Below, piece by piece: positions 19,869 through 28,784 of a stretch of DNA of 64,000 nt. Both the position numbers and the translations under genes were made by a program. The notes under the pieces are model-generated. The model was not told where the DNA came from and did no database searches. It saw only the letters and a list, made by a program, of their open reading frames with translations. Each line of letters begins with the position of its first letter. Positions within the stretch are counted from its first letter, which is position 1. Source of the DNA: Paenibacillus kribbensis (lineage in GTDB: Bacteria; Bacillota; Bacilli; Paenibacillales; Paenibacillaceae). The stretch spans positions 4,489,501-4,553,500 of the forward strand of contig NZ_CP020028.1 in NCBI RefSeq assembly GCF_002240415.1, given 5' to 3'.

Positions 19869-20802
19869 GTTTATACCTCCTTAGGGCCATGATGGCATTG
19901 GCGATCCCAAATACCGTATCGATTCCGGAACTGTGTCCGGTTTGCAGCAATAGCAAAAGCCTGGTTTGAAAATAAGATACATTTCTCATAACCATCGCGT
20001 TCAGCACCCGGGTTACCTTGTCACTGAATCGGCCATCCAGCGCATGGAGCAAATAAGCTTTGCTCACATCTGTCGTAATGGCTTCTGTTTCCAAAATATG
20101 ACGCAAGATGGTCAAAAACGCTGGATGAAAAGCGCCGGTCAATCTATGAACGGCCAACAATCCGATAAGGAAATCGTCTCCCGACGGTGTCAGTCCTGGC
20201 CCACGCCCCAGAAAATAACGCAAAGGCGCCGCGATGGCTCGAACCTCGCCGGATAACAAGGCGTCAAGCAATTGCTCCGCATGCTGTATCGTAGCATACT
20301 GCCGATCATCCGGCCTGTAATCATTCGCTAGAAAGCGATTCCATTCAACGTCGAGTCCCGTCGGCACCCCCCAAGTGAGGCATGTTGCCATTAATGTATC
20401 CACGTGAAATAAATCAAGAAAACTACTGTAATGATAGGCACGGATTTCATAATGGAATGACGTGGCTCGCGAAAGATCAAGTGTCACCGGGTATTGGGGA
20501 TGACAGAATTGAAGCATGTCCGGCGTCCTGGCAACAACCTCGTCATTGCACCTGACATAAAAACGCAGCCTTCTGACACTTTCTTGTCCCATATGAATGC
20601 CGAACGGAACCCTGCCGTTCTTCGTTGTCCCGACAAAAATCAACTCGTCTTCCATAGCCAGGTTGATTCCGTTCTCGAAAATGCTGTGGACACGGCCAAT
20701 CGGCCTCCGGGAGAGGAATGCCGTAAGCTGGGCGTGAATCTCCTCTCCCATGAGACAAGATGTATAAAGCGACGCTTTACAGAAGTCCGAGCTTCGACGC
20801 AT
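19798..20802 (-). CDS. allH: DUF2877 protein, AllH subunit of oxamate carbamoyltransferase
   Basis: This is a member of the DUF2877 (YlbF/AllH) family. The signature is GRGPGLTPSGDDFLIGLL in the C-terminal half. In E. coli AllF, AllG and AllH together convert oxalurate and phosphate to oxamate and carbamoyl phosphate, and all three lie together here. The frame is open up to 20889, well inside allG. I place the start at ATG 20802 (AGAAGG about 12 bases upstream), but ATG 20751 (MGEEIHAQL) is also possible and neither has a strong ribosome binding site. The 3' end overlaps the carbamate kinase gene by 71 bases, a long overlap for this operon. Confidence 0.82.
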   Translation of the reverse strand: MRRSSDFCKASLYTSCLMGEEIHAQLTAFLSRRPIGRVHSIFENGINLAMEDELIFVGTTKNGRVPFGIHMGQESVRRLRFYVRCNDEVVARTPDMLQFCHPQYPVTLDLSRATSFHYEIRAYHYSSFLDLFHVDTLMATCLTWGVPTGLDVEWNRFLANDYRPDDRQYATIQHAEQLLDALLSGEVRAIAAPLRYFLGRGPGLTPSGDDFLIGLLAVHRLTGAFHPAFLTILRHILETEAITTDVSKAYLLHALDGRFSDKVTRVLNAMVMRNVSYFQTRLLLLLQTGHSSGIDTVFGIANAIMALRRYKHVRTSCDCIGGQRHFAATPRSNL

Positions 20803-22036
20803 AAGCCTCAAGCGCCTTCTCAAAGCATTCGACAGGCGGACGAACTGTACCAGCGCCGATCTGCCCCACACCCGGCTCCTTGTGGGCAATACCGGTATTA
20901 ATGACTGGCGTAATTCCCGTTTCCACTACTTTTCTGGCATCAATACCGAGACAAATTCCGCGGAAGTTCCAGGTCGGAACAGTAAAGTTCGGGTTCTGGT
21001 CGATAGAGATTTCGACCATTTCATTGCTCGTTGCCAACGCATCTTGAAACCCTCCGGCCCCGACGAACCGCGTAACGCCTGGAGCGGCAATCATCGCCAT
21101 CCCGCCAACGCCAAACGTTTCCGTAATCGCGCTGTCGCCGATGTCCGGGTTGGCATCCGCTTGTGAAAAGCCGGTAAAGAACAGCCCCTGCGGCGTATTT
21201 ACGGGTGCGGTAAACCATTCGTCTCCCATACCGCTAATGCGGATGCCAAAGTCCTGTCCATTCCGGCACATGGCGGTTACGACCGTGCCTGCTTGGATGG
21301 TACGGGCCCCGTCCATTACAGCCTTGGACGCTGCCATCATGATATTCAGGAAAAATTGATCGGTATCCGCCAAAAATTTGATAACGCTTTGCATCTCCTG
21401 CTTGTCCATATCCAGATTTACGATATAAGGGCTGATTTCTTTCAAAAAAACGAGCGAAGCGGCAATATTGCGTTGATGGAATTCATCCCCCATCGTAATG
21501 GCTTTTGCGATCATGACATTCAGGTTAAGACCTTCCTTCGTCACCTTAAGCGCCCGCGAAAGCGTCGGACCAAGCACGTCCTTCATCCATGTCAAACGGG
21601 TAATAACTTCTTCTGAGTAAGCCCCAAAGCGAAGCACCTTGCCGATGCCTTCATTCATGATGCAGTATGCCTCATTGCCTTCGGAACGGTTATTGACTAC
21701 GAATACTGGCATATTACCGGATGTGATTCCTCCCATAGGTCCGACTGCCTTGACGTGGTGGCACGGGATGAAATGGATATCGCCCTGTTCAAGCATGCTG
21801 CGGGCCTCCATTTCATCCTTCGCCCAGCCCTCAAATAAAGCAGCACCTACGCACGAGCCTTGCATGGGGCCTGTCATGTCCTTATATGCTATCGGCGGCC
21901 CCGCATGCAGCAGCGTCTTGCCTTCCAACTCCGGAATGACGGTATGTGCCGGTACTACATCGACGAGAAACGGCGCTCCGCCAGCAATTTTGTCAATAAC
22001 CGCCCGATTGGCTTCATCAATAGTCTGATATTTCAT
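20777..22036 (-). CDS. allG: DUF1116 protein, AllG subunit of oxamate carbamoyltransferase
   Basis: The 419-residue DUF1116 (YlbE/AllG) protein has the conserved AGPPIAYKDMTGPMQGS segment near residue 45 and HHVKAVGPMGGITSGNMP near 93. It is thought to form the carbamoyltransferase with AllF and AllH; the catalytic role of each subunit is not settled. ATG 22036 has an AGGAGGG site. The gene lies 78 bases after allF and overlaps the probable allH start. It has normal length and no sign of damage. Confidence 0.92.
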   Translation of the reverse strand: MKYQTIDEANRAVIDKIAGGAPFLVDVVPAHTVIPELEGKTLLHAGPPIAYKDMTGPMQGSCVGAALFEGWAKDEMEARSMLEQGDIHFIPCHHVKAVGPMGGITSGNMPVFVVNNRSEGNEAYCIMNEGIGKVLRFGAYSEEVITRLTWMKDVLGPTLSRALKVTKEGLNLNVMIAKAITMGDEFHQRNIAASLVFLKEISPYIVNLDMDKQEMQSVIKFLADTDQFFLNIMMAASKAVMDGARTIQAGTVVTAMCRNGQDFGIRISGMGDEWFTAPVNTPQGLFFTGFSQADANPDIGDSAITETFGVGGMAMIAAPGVTRFVGAGGFQDALATSNEMVEISIDQNPNFTVPTWNFRGICLGIDARKVVETGITPVINTGIAHKEPGVGQIGAGTVRPPVECFEKALEAYASKLGLL

Positions 22037-22114
22037 ATGATATTCCCTCCTGGCTGTTCATCTGCAACGTTGATTATTCAACGTAGGCGCAGTTCATAGC
22101 AGTTGATTTTATCG

Positions 22115-23875
22115 TTAACTCGTAAACCGGTAATCTTTTAATTGGTTTAATATTTGCTGCATCTTCACGCTGCCGCCCGCTACTGGTCTCCAATCATACT
22201 GGATTGCCGGAGCACCGCTTGCAGTAATGGATTCTGTAAACTTCCGCAGCCCCACATTAATGACAGACGGCTTCCCGGCAAGCAACGCTTCGATTGCGGC
22301 AGAGGTGGAGAACGCCTGGGGAGCGAATGTTGTTGCAGGACGGTGTGCCTTTGGCACGTCTTCGAGGAAGAGCTGCATCATGGCTAGCACCGTGCGCACC
22401 GCCTGGTTGTTGCTCTCTTTGACTAACACGCCCGCCTGTTCGAACTTGCGCTTCTGCTCTTCATAAGACTGCGGATCTTGATGGGTACCGCACAGGGCAG
22501 CTACAAAATAGAGGTTGCGCCCTTCGGTCTTCGCCTTGGCTGCGGCCTTCTCAATAGCCGGAGCCAGTACGCCCGCCACGTCGTCATGACCGCCGTATCC
22601 CAGCACGACGTCGAATAAAATGACCGCAGTGGCCGGATCTTGCGCAGCCTTCTCAATATGCTGAATCCGGGTAGCTGGATCAATCATCGGATGCGGCTTG
22701 CCTTGCGTGTACATATCGTCGCCTAAATCAACGATGGCATGGCCGTTTGATCTGAGGACATAACCCGCTTCATGGATAAGTCCATCCTTCAGTTGAAGAG
22801 CATCCGCGATGAGCATAGCCGCTTCAGCAGCTAATGTGCCGCCTGCATACAAACCCTGAATCGAGGTTTGTTCCGGATTCAATGCGGTCTTCGGCACATC
22901 GATCGGCAAGCTATATAACGGTTGCACGGCAGCGCCTTTTGCCAGATCAATCGCAATCATCGCCGCTTCCTCCAACGTATAAGCCTCATAGACATTCCCT
23001 TCATGTGCGGACGGTTTTTCTCCAAGGAAAAGAGTGACCACTGGCTTCGACAGCCCCTGTAGCTGGCTTACGACCTTCTCGCGCACCGCCTTGGCCGGCG
23101 GCTTGGATACAATGACGATTACCTCGGTCTGGTCGTTATGCGCCAGTCCGCGGATACCGTCCAACATCGTAATCGCCCCGACGATCTCCGAGAGGTCACG
23201 TCCCCCGGTGCCAATCGCGTGACTGATGCCGCCGCCCATGCGGTCGATTAGTGTGGTCACTTCCTGGATGCCTGTACCCGATGCACCGACGACACCGATA
23301 TTGCCCGCTTTCACCCGATTCGCGAAGGCAAGCGGAACGCCTGATATAATACCTGTACCGCAGTCAGGACCCATCACGAGCAACTCTTTGTCATGTGCCT
23401 TCTGTTTTAGACTCAACTCTTCTTCTACCGGGACATTGTCACTAAAAATAAAGGCATGCAGTCCGTAATCGAGCGCTTTTTCCGCTTCTGCCGCCGCGTA
23501 TTGACCTGGCACCGAAATAATGGCCAAGTTGGCATTCGGGTTCTCCTTCAACGCGCGCTCCCACGAGCGTACGCTCTCCATTGAGGACTGGCTGCTGCTG
23601 ACGGATTGGTCGCTTAAGAAGTTGTCAACCGCAACGAGAATATCATCCAGTCCGCTATGCGCCTCGGTATCGATGACAATGCACATATCGTTGGCCCCGG
23701 CCGGCTCCAGCTCATCCGTATACAACCCGGAATTACGCATAATGTCTTTGTTGGCCGGCGTCCCCATCATGATAGACGCTTGAACCACACCTTCAAGCGC
23801 AGAAATATAATTGGTCAGAAGCATCAAATTGACCGAATCTTGATACGAATTTTTTTTAATGATCGTATGCAGCAT
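22115..23875 (-). CDS. allF: FdrA/AllF, acyl-CoA-synthetase-like subunit of oxamate carbamoyltransferase
   Basis: The product of about 586 residues belongs to the FdrA family, with a succinyl-CoA-synthetase alpha-like fold. Landmarks are MGTPANKDIM near the N-terminus, VMGPDCGTGI, GNIGVVGASGTGIQE, GGRDLSE and GGTLAAEA. The start is set at ATG 23875, because MLHTIIKKNSYQDSV aligns with the start of E. coli FdrA (MIHAFIKKGCFQDSV). The frame is open to 23983 but that would run into allD. The ribosome binding site at 23875 is weak. An ATG at 23926, eight bases after the allD stop, is the alternative. With AllG and AllH it phosphorolyses oxalurate. Confidence 0.93.
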   Translation of the reverse strand: MLHTIIKKNSYQDSVNLMLLTNYISALEGVVQASIMMGTPANKDIMRNSGLYTDELEPAGANDMCIVIDTEAHSGLDDILVAVDNFLSDQSVSSSQSSMESVRSWERALKENPNANLAIISVPGQYAAAEAEKALDYGLHAFIFSDNVPVEEELSLKQKAHDKELLVMGPDCGTGIISGVPLAFANRVKAGNIGVVGASGTGIQEVTTLIDRMGGGISHAIGTGGRDLSEIVGAITMLDGIRGLAHNDQTEVIVIVSKPPAKAVREKVVSQLQGLSKPVVTLFLGEKPSAHEGNVYEAYTLEEAAMIAIDLAKGAAVQPLYSLPIDVPKTALNPEQTSIQGLYAGGTLAAEAAMLIADALQLKDGLIHEAGYVLRSNGHAIVDLGDDMYTQGKPHPMIDPATRIQHIEKAAQDPATAVILFDVVLGYGGHDDVAGVLAPAIEKAAAKAKTEGRNLYFVAALCGTHQDPQSYEEQKRKFEQAGVLVKESNNQAVRTVLAMMQLFLEDVPKAHRPATTFAPQAFSTSAAIEALLAGKPSVINVGLRKFTESITASGAPAIQYDWRPVAGGSVKMQQILNQLKDYRFTS

Positions 23876-23933
23876 TCCTGGTTTCGCCTCACTTGTCCGT
23901 TTTGAGTAATTGACATTTCTTATCATGCAGGTG

Positions 23934-24983
23934 TTACGTTGCAAATGGATCTTTATGATCATAAGTGTTGTTATGAACGACATCGGATACGAGATAGTTA
24001 TATACCTCGTCTACAATCTCAATGCCGTTAGCTTCATTCTCCTGCTCGATCAGGTCATAATTCTGTCCCGGATAGAGAACCCGCTCAAAGCCAGGCGCCG
24101 GATTAATGCCGTTCAAATCACTCATCGTCTTCGAAATGTTGCGTCGGAACGTATCCAAATCGGTAAAAAAGGACGGGTTAATCACAATATGAAGCTGACC
24201 CAGATTGCGGCCTTCGGTCAGGTCGTGGTACATGGAGCTGACCTGATTGCCGAACGGCAAACCAAGAAGGATGCCGGACAGTACATCGACCATCATCATC
24301 AGTCCGTACCCTTTCGGCCCTGCAATCGGAAGCAATGCGTGCACTTTAAACGGGTCATCCGTCCTTACGCCCTGTTTATCCACCGCCCATGTATCCGGAA
24401 TCGGCTCGTGCTTTGAACGGGCATGCAAAATCTTCCCCCATGCCTGGACGGTAGTCGCCATGTCAAAGGTAATAAGCTCGCTGCCTTCTCCTGGCGCAGC
24501 GAAGGCAATCGGATTCGTGCCGTAATAAGGCTCGGCCCCGCCAAAAGGCACGACCATCGGATCGGATTGGCAGACTGAAATGCCAATTAGCCCTTCCCGC
24601 GCCGCTTGCTGTACATAATAAGACAGGGAGCCGCTGTGCCCGATATGTCTTACCCCGACTACGGCGACACCATTTTCCTTGGCGATATCCACTGCCTTTC
24701 GCATCGCCTCCTTGGCCGCCACATGCCCGGCTCCGTTATCCCCGTCGAAAACGGCAGAGCATGGTCCTGTCTTCTCGAACACAAAACGGGGATTCACATT
24801 CGTTCCGCCTTTCGCAATGCGCTCCGCATAATATTCGACGCGCATGGCCCCATGCGAGTGGACGCCACGGGCATCGGCATGTACGAGCACGTCCGCCACC
24901 ACATCCGCATGGTCGACAGACAATCCGGCGCGGGACAATTTGGTTCGGATAAGCTCATGCAGTATTCGTTTGGTTACTCTCAT
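23934..24983 (-). CDS. allD: Ureidoglycolate dehydrogenase (NAD)
   Basis: The 349-residue member of the LDH2/malate-lactate dehydrogenase family oxidises (S)-ureidoglycolate to oxalurate. Visible family segments are DARGVHSHGAMRVEYY, VGVRHIGHSGSLSYYVQ, the active-site region, and FGGAEPYYGTNPIAFAAPG. ATG 24983 follows GAGGGG at 6 bases; an earlier in-frame ATG lies upstream of that site. Other LDH2 enzymes (malate, sulfolactate) look alike, but the neighbours allC, allE and allFGH make the ureide role highly likely. Confidence 0.92.
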   Translation of the reverse strand: MRVTKRILHELIRTKLSRAGLSVDHADVVADVLVHADARGVHSHGAMRVEYYAERIAKGGTNVNPRFVFEKTGPCSAVFDGDNGAGHVAAKEAMRKAVDIAKENGVAVVGVRHIGHSGSLSYYVQQAAREGLIGISVCQSDPMVVPFGGAEPYYGTNPIAFAAPGEGSELITFDMATTVQAWGKILHARSKHEPIPDTWAVDKQGVRTDDPFKVHALLPIAGPKGYGLMMMVDVLSGILLGLPFGNQVSSMYHDLTEGRNLGQLHIVINPSFFTDLDTFRRNISKTMSDLNGINPAPGFERVLYPGQNYDLIEQENEANGIEIVDEVYNYLVSDVVHNNTYDHKDPFAT

Positions 24984-25060
24984 GTCAATCCCCTCTTTGC
25001 ACATATTCCACCTTTTGCTGCCGATTCGAACAGCAACAAAAGGCGGTCAATTCCCGTCAC

Positions 25061-25828
25061 TTATAGGGACGCATCCCGGTTGCAATCTTTGGAATACAAG
25101 TAGGCGAACGGCTCTCTGCCTACAGCGTAGGTCGCTTGCGGCACATAAGGTCCCATATACAGGTAATCCCCTTTTTTAATCGGAATCCATTCATTGTCCA
25201 GATTATAGACCCCTTCACCGGACAGCATAATCGCCCCATGCTCCTGATAATGCGTCTCCACGAACGGATGGCAGCCGCCAGGTTCAAACGACAGAATATG
25301 AAAATTCATATCGAATGCAAGATCAGTTGGAAGTAAGTCCTGCAGCTTTACATTCGTCATGCCGTCGTAATCGATCTGCGCAATATCGTGCACGTTCCCT
25401 GAAACAACCCATGGAAAAAAGCTATTTCCTTCAAGCGGCGTATATTTCTGCTTGTACAAAAACAACCGGGTATCTTCGGCCTGCTCGTTCTTCAAGTACA
25501 GCTTTACGCCCGGCGGACAATACAAGTATCCGCCTTCCTGCAGCGAGTATGACTCTTCACCCGCAGAAGCCTTCACCCGCCCTTCCATACAGTACACGAA
25601 TGTTTCCACGCCAGCTTCGCCGAAGCCTTGCTCGTTCTTGCCCCCCTCGTGCATCGTCACCACATAATCGACGAATTTGGCACCAAGACGCGGGGAAGCC
25701 AGTATCGTCAAATCACATTGTTCAAAGCCGGGCACAGTATTTTTAACCAGACCTTCCGGCGGAATTAAGGCGAAGTTGCCACGCTTGATAATGGAACGGC
25801 TCGATAACAAATCTTTTGGATAACCCAT
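25061..25828 (-). CDS. allE: (S)-ureidoglycine aminohydrolase
   Basis: The 255-residue bicupin Mn-enzyme removes ammonia from ureidoglycine to give (S)-ureidoglycolate. The N-terminal cupin holds MEGRVKASAG and GGYLYCPPGVK. The C-terminal cupin has the metal-binding set ETHYQEHG and the late PYVPQATYA stretch with its conserved glutamine. ATG 25828 is preferred over a GTG three codons earlier that is too close to the GGAG site. It lies between the transporter gene and allD in the operon. Confidence 0.95.
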   Translation of the reverse strand: MGYPKDLLSSRSIIKRGNFALIPPEGLVKNTVPGFEQCDLTILASPRLGAKFVDYVVTMHEGGKNEQGFGEAGVETFVYCMEGRVKASAGEESYSLQEGGYLYCPPGVKLYLKNEQAEDTRLFLYKQKYTPLEGNSFFPWVVSGNVHDIAQIDYDGMTNVKLQDLLPTDLAFDMNFHILSFEPGGCHPFVETHYQEHGAIMLSGEGVYNLDNEWIPIKKGDYLYMGPYVPQATYAVGREPFAYLYSKDCNRDASL

Positions 25829-25906
25829 GTTACACACTCTCCTTTTTTTAATGAACCTGGTTCCGGAACGGATTTTACAATTGCAGATGTTGAAAGCCGA
25901 GAAACT

Positions 25907-27145
25907 TTAAGATATCTGAGGCTTCTTCTTCATATTGGCCAGCAGCATTACCGCTGCCCCGATGACAATGATGATCGTCGCCAGATAGAAGCCCAATACC
26001 TTGCTGCCCGTCGCATCGGATATGAGACCGGTGACGAAGGGAGCCACAACAGATGAAATCATGCCAAAGAAGTTGAAGAAACCAAACGTTGCCCCTACCC
26101 CTTGCTTTGGTGCGATATCCGCCACATACGAGATTAAGACAGGCTCGACGGCAAGCTTGCCAAGAAAGCCGTAAAGCATAAGGCAGACGATAAGCAAGGT
26201 GCTCGTATTTACCGAAACAGTCAAATATAACATTGCCGCAGCCAGCAGTTCCAAAATGATAATGAACGTAATCTTCTTGTGCATAAACTTGTCGGACAGC
26301 CGGCTGAATAGCAGGGCTCCGGGTATGGCGCTGAAGGCAACCAAAGCAGCTGCAAAGCCGATGGCTGACCCTTGAAAGCCACGTTCATTCTGTAAATAAG
26401 ATGGAAGCCAGGTCACGATCATGTAATATCCGTAGCAGGTCGCAAAATAAAGCACATAGGACGCAATCATCTTCGGATTGGCTAACAGCCGTTTGAATGT
26501 CGCCTTATCTTGAGCCCCCTCATCCGTGCCCTCCGCAGCCGTTTTTGACGACGCCACGGTCTTCCTGATATTCTTGGCAAACACCAGCATTAAGCTGAAG
26601 GCCAGGCCTGCCGTAATAAAGAGCAGCACCCGCCAATTCCAGCCGGCATCCTTCACAAGGAAGCTTGAGCCAATGAGACCTATGGCCATGCCAATGGCGG
26701 AACCGCTGTTAATGATCGCCGTGGAAATGCCACGCTTCTCCTTCGGGATCGTCTCCGACGAGAGGGAATATGCCGGACCATAATAGGTACCCTGTCCCAG
26801 TCCCGTGACGAAGCTCGCTACCAATATGAACATGAGCGAGCTAGAGAATCCGACCAGCAGCGCCCCGACGGTGAACAGGATGAATCCCGGTATGATAATT
26901 GACTTCCGTCCGAACCTATCCGCCAGCATCCCTGACGGAATTTGCATCATCGTATAGGCAAAGAAAAATACACTGAAGATAAGACCCATACTCGCATCTG
27001 ATGTCACATTCAAATCTCGTTCAATTTCGGGAAGAATCGGATTCAAGATCGTGCGATAAATCCAAATTACTGTCCATCCAAGACAAAGCATGACGATGAC
27101 TTTTTTCCAATATTCCGACTTTCCCTGTTGACCTGCGTCCCTCAC
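25907..27145 (-). CDS. MFS transporter, probable ureide (allantoin/allantoate) permease
   Basis: The major facilitator has about 12 hydrophobic segments. The loop-2 motif GMLADRFGRKS appears at about residues 75-85 of the preferred start. The open frame extends to 27241, overlapping allC. I set the start at GTG 27145 (VRDAGQQGKSEYWKK) because GAGGAG stands 10 bases before it and the region upstream is allC coding sequence. The substrate cannot be read from the sequence. Its place between allC and allE suggests uptake of allantoate or allantoin, the first step before AllC. Confidence 0.85.
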   Translation of the reverse strand: MRDAGQQGKSEYWKKVIVMLCLGWTVIWIYRTILNPILPEIERDLNVTSDASMGLIFSVFFFAYTMMQIPSGMLADRFGRKSIIIPGFILFTVGALLVGFSSSLMFILVASFVTGLGQGTYYGPAYSLSSETIPKEKRGISTAIINSGSAIGMAIGLIGSSFLVKDAGWNWRVLLFITAGLAFSLMLVFAKNIRKTVASSKTAAEGTDEGAQDKATFKRLLANPKMIASYVLYFATCYGYYMIVTWLPSYLQNERGFQGSAIGFAAALVAFSAIPGALLFSRLSDKFMHKKITFIIILELLAAAMLYLTVSVNTSTLLIVCLMLYGFLGKLAVEPVLISYVADIAPKQGVGATFGFFNFFGMISSVVAPFVTGLISDATGSKVLGFYLATIIIVIGAAVMLLANMKKKPQIS

Positions 27146-27209
27146 ATTTATCACTCTCCTCAGCGCAAATCGATTTGTGCCTGCCTGCTTGTCCTGTTTT
27201 TCGCTGCAA

Positions 27210-28448
27210 TCATGCTTGATACGCCAGCTCATACAGGGCATGGGTCAAAGCTTGAACCCCGTCTGCAAGATGCTCCGGGCGGGTATACTCTTCCGGATTG
27301 TGGCTGATTCCATTACGGCTTGGAACGAACAGCATCGCCGTAGGCACAAACTTCGCCATAATCTGGGAATCGTGACCTGCTCCGCTATGCATCAGCTTGA
27401 ACGGAATGTTATGTTCCTTGCATTGCCGTTCCAATACGTCGAGTATCCGGCGATCCATCGGGACAGGGTCTTCATCCATCCACATGTCTATCTTCAATTC
27501 CACCCCGCTTGTGCTGGCGGTGAGTTGCATCAGCTCTGTCACCTCGTCCGTGAATCGGATCAGCTCCGCTTTGTCCGTATGACGAATATCCAGTGTGAAC
27601 AGCGCTTTGCCCGGCACGACATTCACCACGTTCGGCTTCACTTCGATCTTGCCGACCGTTGTCACCAGCGGATCGCCATGCTCTTGTGCCAGGTCCAGAA
27701 TTTGTTTAATCATCCGGCTCGCTGCATGAACGGCATCTTTGCGGTATCCCATCGGCGTCGTGCCGGCATGATTCGCCTCTCCTGCGATCTCGACTGTAAA
27801 GCGCCGCTGGCCAACGATGCTGTGGACGACGCCGACTGACAGGCCTTCGTGCTCCAAGACGCTGCCTTGCTCAATATGCAGCTCGACAAACGCTGTAATA
27901 TCGGTGCGCGGCTCCGCCGGCTCATCGCGAAAACGGAATCCCGCTTGCTCCATCGCTTTCGTAAACGGAAAGCCATTAAAATCCGCAATTCCCTGAACAT
28001 CCTCCTTTTTTGCCACACCGGCAAGGTTTTTACTGCCCCAGAAGGCATAAGGAAAGCGGCTGCCTTCTTCTTCTGCGAACGATACCACTTCCAATGTACG
28101 CAGCGGTTGACCATACTGCTGCTTCAAGGTCCGCATCGCCATCAAAGCGGCAATAATGCCATATTGCCCGTCATACTTTCCGCCGTTACGAACCGTGTCT
28201 ACATGGGAACCACTCATAATCGTTTGATCCGGGTATTGGCTTCCTTCCAACCGTCCGTACAAGTTGCCGATCTCATCGTAATACGTGCTGAACCCTTCCT
28301 CTTGCATGTACTGCTCCAGTGCTTGCTGTGCAGCCGTCCACTCCTTGGAATACAGCAGGCGCGAGACGCCTCCAGCCGGGTCGTTGCCGAATTGGCTCAA
28401 CCACTCGACAAGGCGAACGGTTTCCGTTTGGATCTTATCCATAATCAT
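27210..28448 (-). CDS. allC: Allantoate amidohydrolase
   Basis: This M20-family binuclear metalloenzyme hydrolyses allantoate to ureidoglycine, CO2 and ammonia. Metal ligand motifs are GSHVDTVRNGGKYDG (His and bridging Asp), EEEGSRFP, ELHIEQG and the C-terminal SGAGHDSQ. The pattern matches the allantoate/N-carbamoyl-amino-acid hydrolase group. The first gene of the operon, it starts at ATG 28448 behind AAAGGA (a second ATG lies two codons later). N-carbamoyl-L-amino acid hydrolase is the alternative reading, but the allE-D-F-G-H context decides for allantoate. Confidence 0.93.
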   Translation of the reverse strand: MIMDKIQTETVRLVEWLSQFGNDPAGGVSRLLYSKEWTAAQQALEQYMQEEGFSTYYDEIGNLYGRLEGSQYPDQTIMSGSHVDTVRNGGKYDGQYGIIAALMAMRTLKQQYGQPLRTLEVVSFAEEEGSRFPYAFWGSKNLAGVAKKEDVQGIADFNGFPFTKAMEQAGFRFRDEPAEPRTDITAFVELHIEQGSVLEHEGLSVGVVHSIVGQRRFTVEIAGEANHAGTTPMGYRKDAVHAASRMIKQILDLAQEHGDPLVTTVGKIEVKPNVVNVVPGKALFTLDIRHTDKAELIRFTDEVTELMQLTASTSGVELKIDMWMDEDPVPMDRRILDVLERQCKEHNIPFKLMHSGAGHDSQIMAKFVPTAMLFVPSRNGISHNPEEYTRPEHLADGVQALTHALYELAYQA

Positions 28449-28532
28449 ATCTGTCCTTTCCGTAAAATGTGCGCGTTTTCCAAGCGGGATAATCGGCATT
28501 TTGCTTATCCGTGGCGCAACCTTTTAGAGGTT

Positions 28533-28589
28533 GTTCAAACAGTCCACTTTTGATTGCGAAACACGAAGTAGGAAGTGACCTTTTTGAAC
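28533..28589. repeat. 57-base imperfect inverted-repeat element
   Basis: The left arm (28533-28549) and right arm (28573-28589) match at 14 of 17 positions and frame a 23-base loop. Elements of this kind, with GTTCAAA ends, are familiar to me from Paenibacillus intergenic regions, but copy number cannot be tested in this window. Confidence 0.55.
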
Positions 28590-28627
28590 TCGCTTTTTAA
28601 GGCCATTTTTTTTGCTTGCTTATTAAT

Positions 28628-28641
28628 TGTAAACGCTTAAA
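28628..28641. promoter_or_regulatory. cre-like CcpA site upstream of allC
   Basis: TGTAAACGCTTAAA has one mismatch to TGWAARCGYTWNCW. It lies about 180 bases upstream of the allC start, which suggests that carbon status also governs this nitrogen-scavenging operon. Confidence 0.55.
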
Positions 28642-28712
28642 AAGGGAATAACATCGAGGCATCCCGATAAAAAGAGCCCCGTCTTTTTATCCATATCGGA
28701 TAAACGGACAAC

Positions 28713-28759
28713 AAAAAAACTCCGCTTCACGGGAGCTTCTTCCCCCTCATGAAGCGAAG
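28713..28759 (-). terminator. Intrinsic terminator of pucR
   Basis: On the minus strand a 10-base stem CTTCGCTTCA/TGAAGCGGAG is followed by seven T residues, 26 bases after the pucR stop. It separates pucR from the allC operon although both run in the same direction. Confidence 0.85.
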
Positions 28760-28784
28760 CCTGAATAGAAAGGCCTTATTCTAC

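Larger units (their letters stand above)
28449..28784. promoter_or_regulatory. Control region between pucR and the allantoate operon
   Basis: This 336-base stretch has no gene. From the allC side it holds an inverted-repeat element (28533-28589), a cre-like site (28628-28641), a second partial hairpin around 28680-28705, and the pucR terminator (28713-28759). The operon promoter must lie here, but no clear -35/-10 pair was found, which would fit an activator-dependent promoter. Confidence 0.6.
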
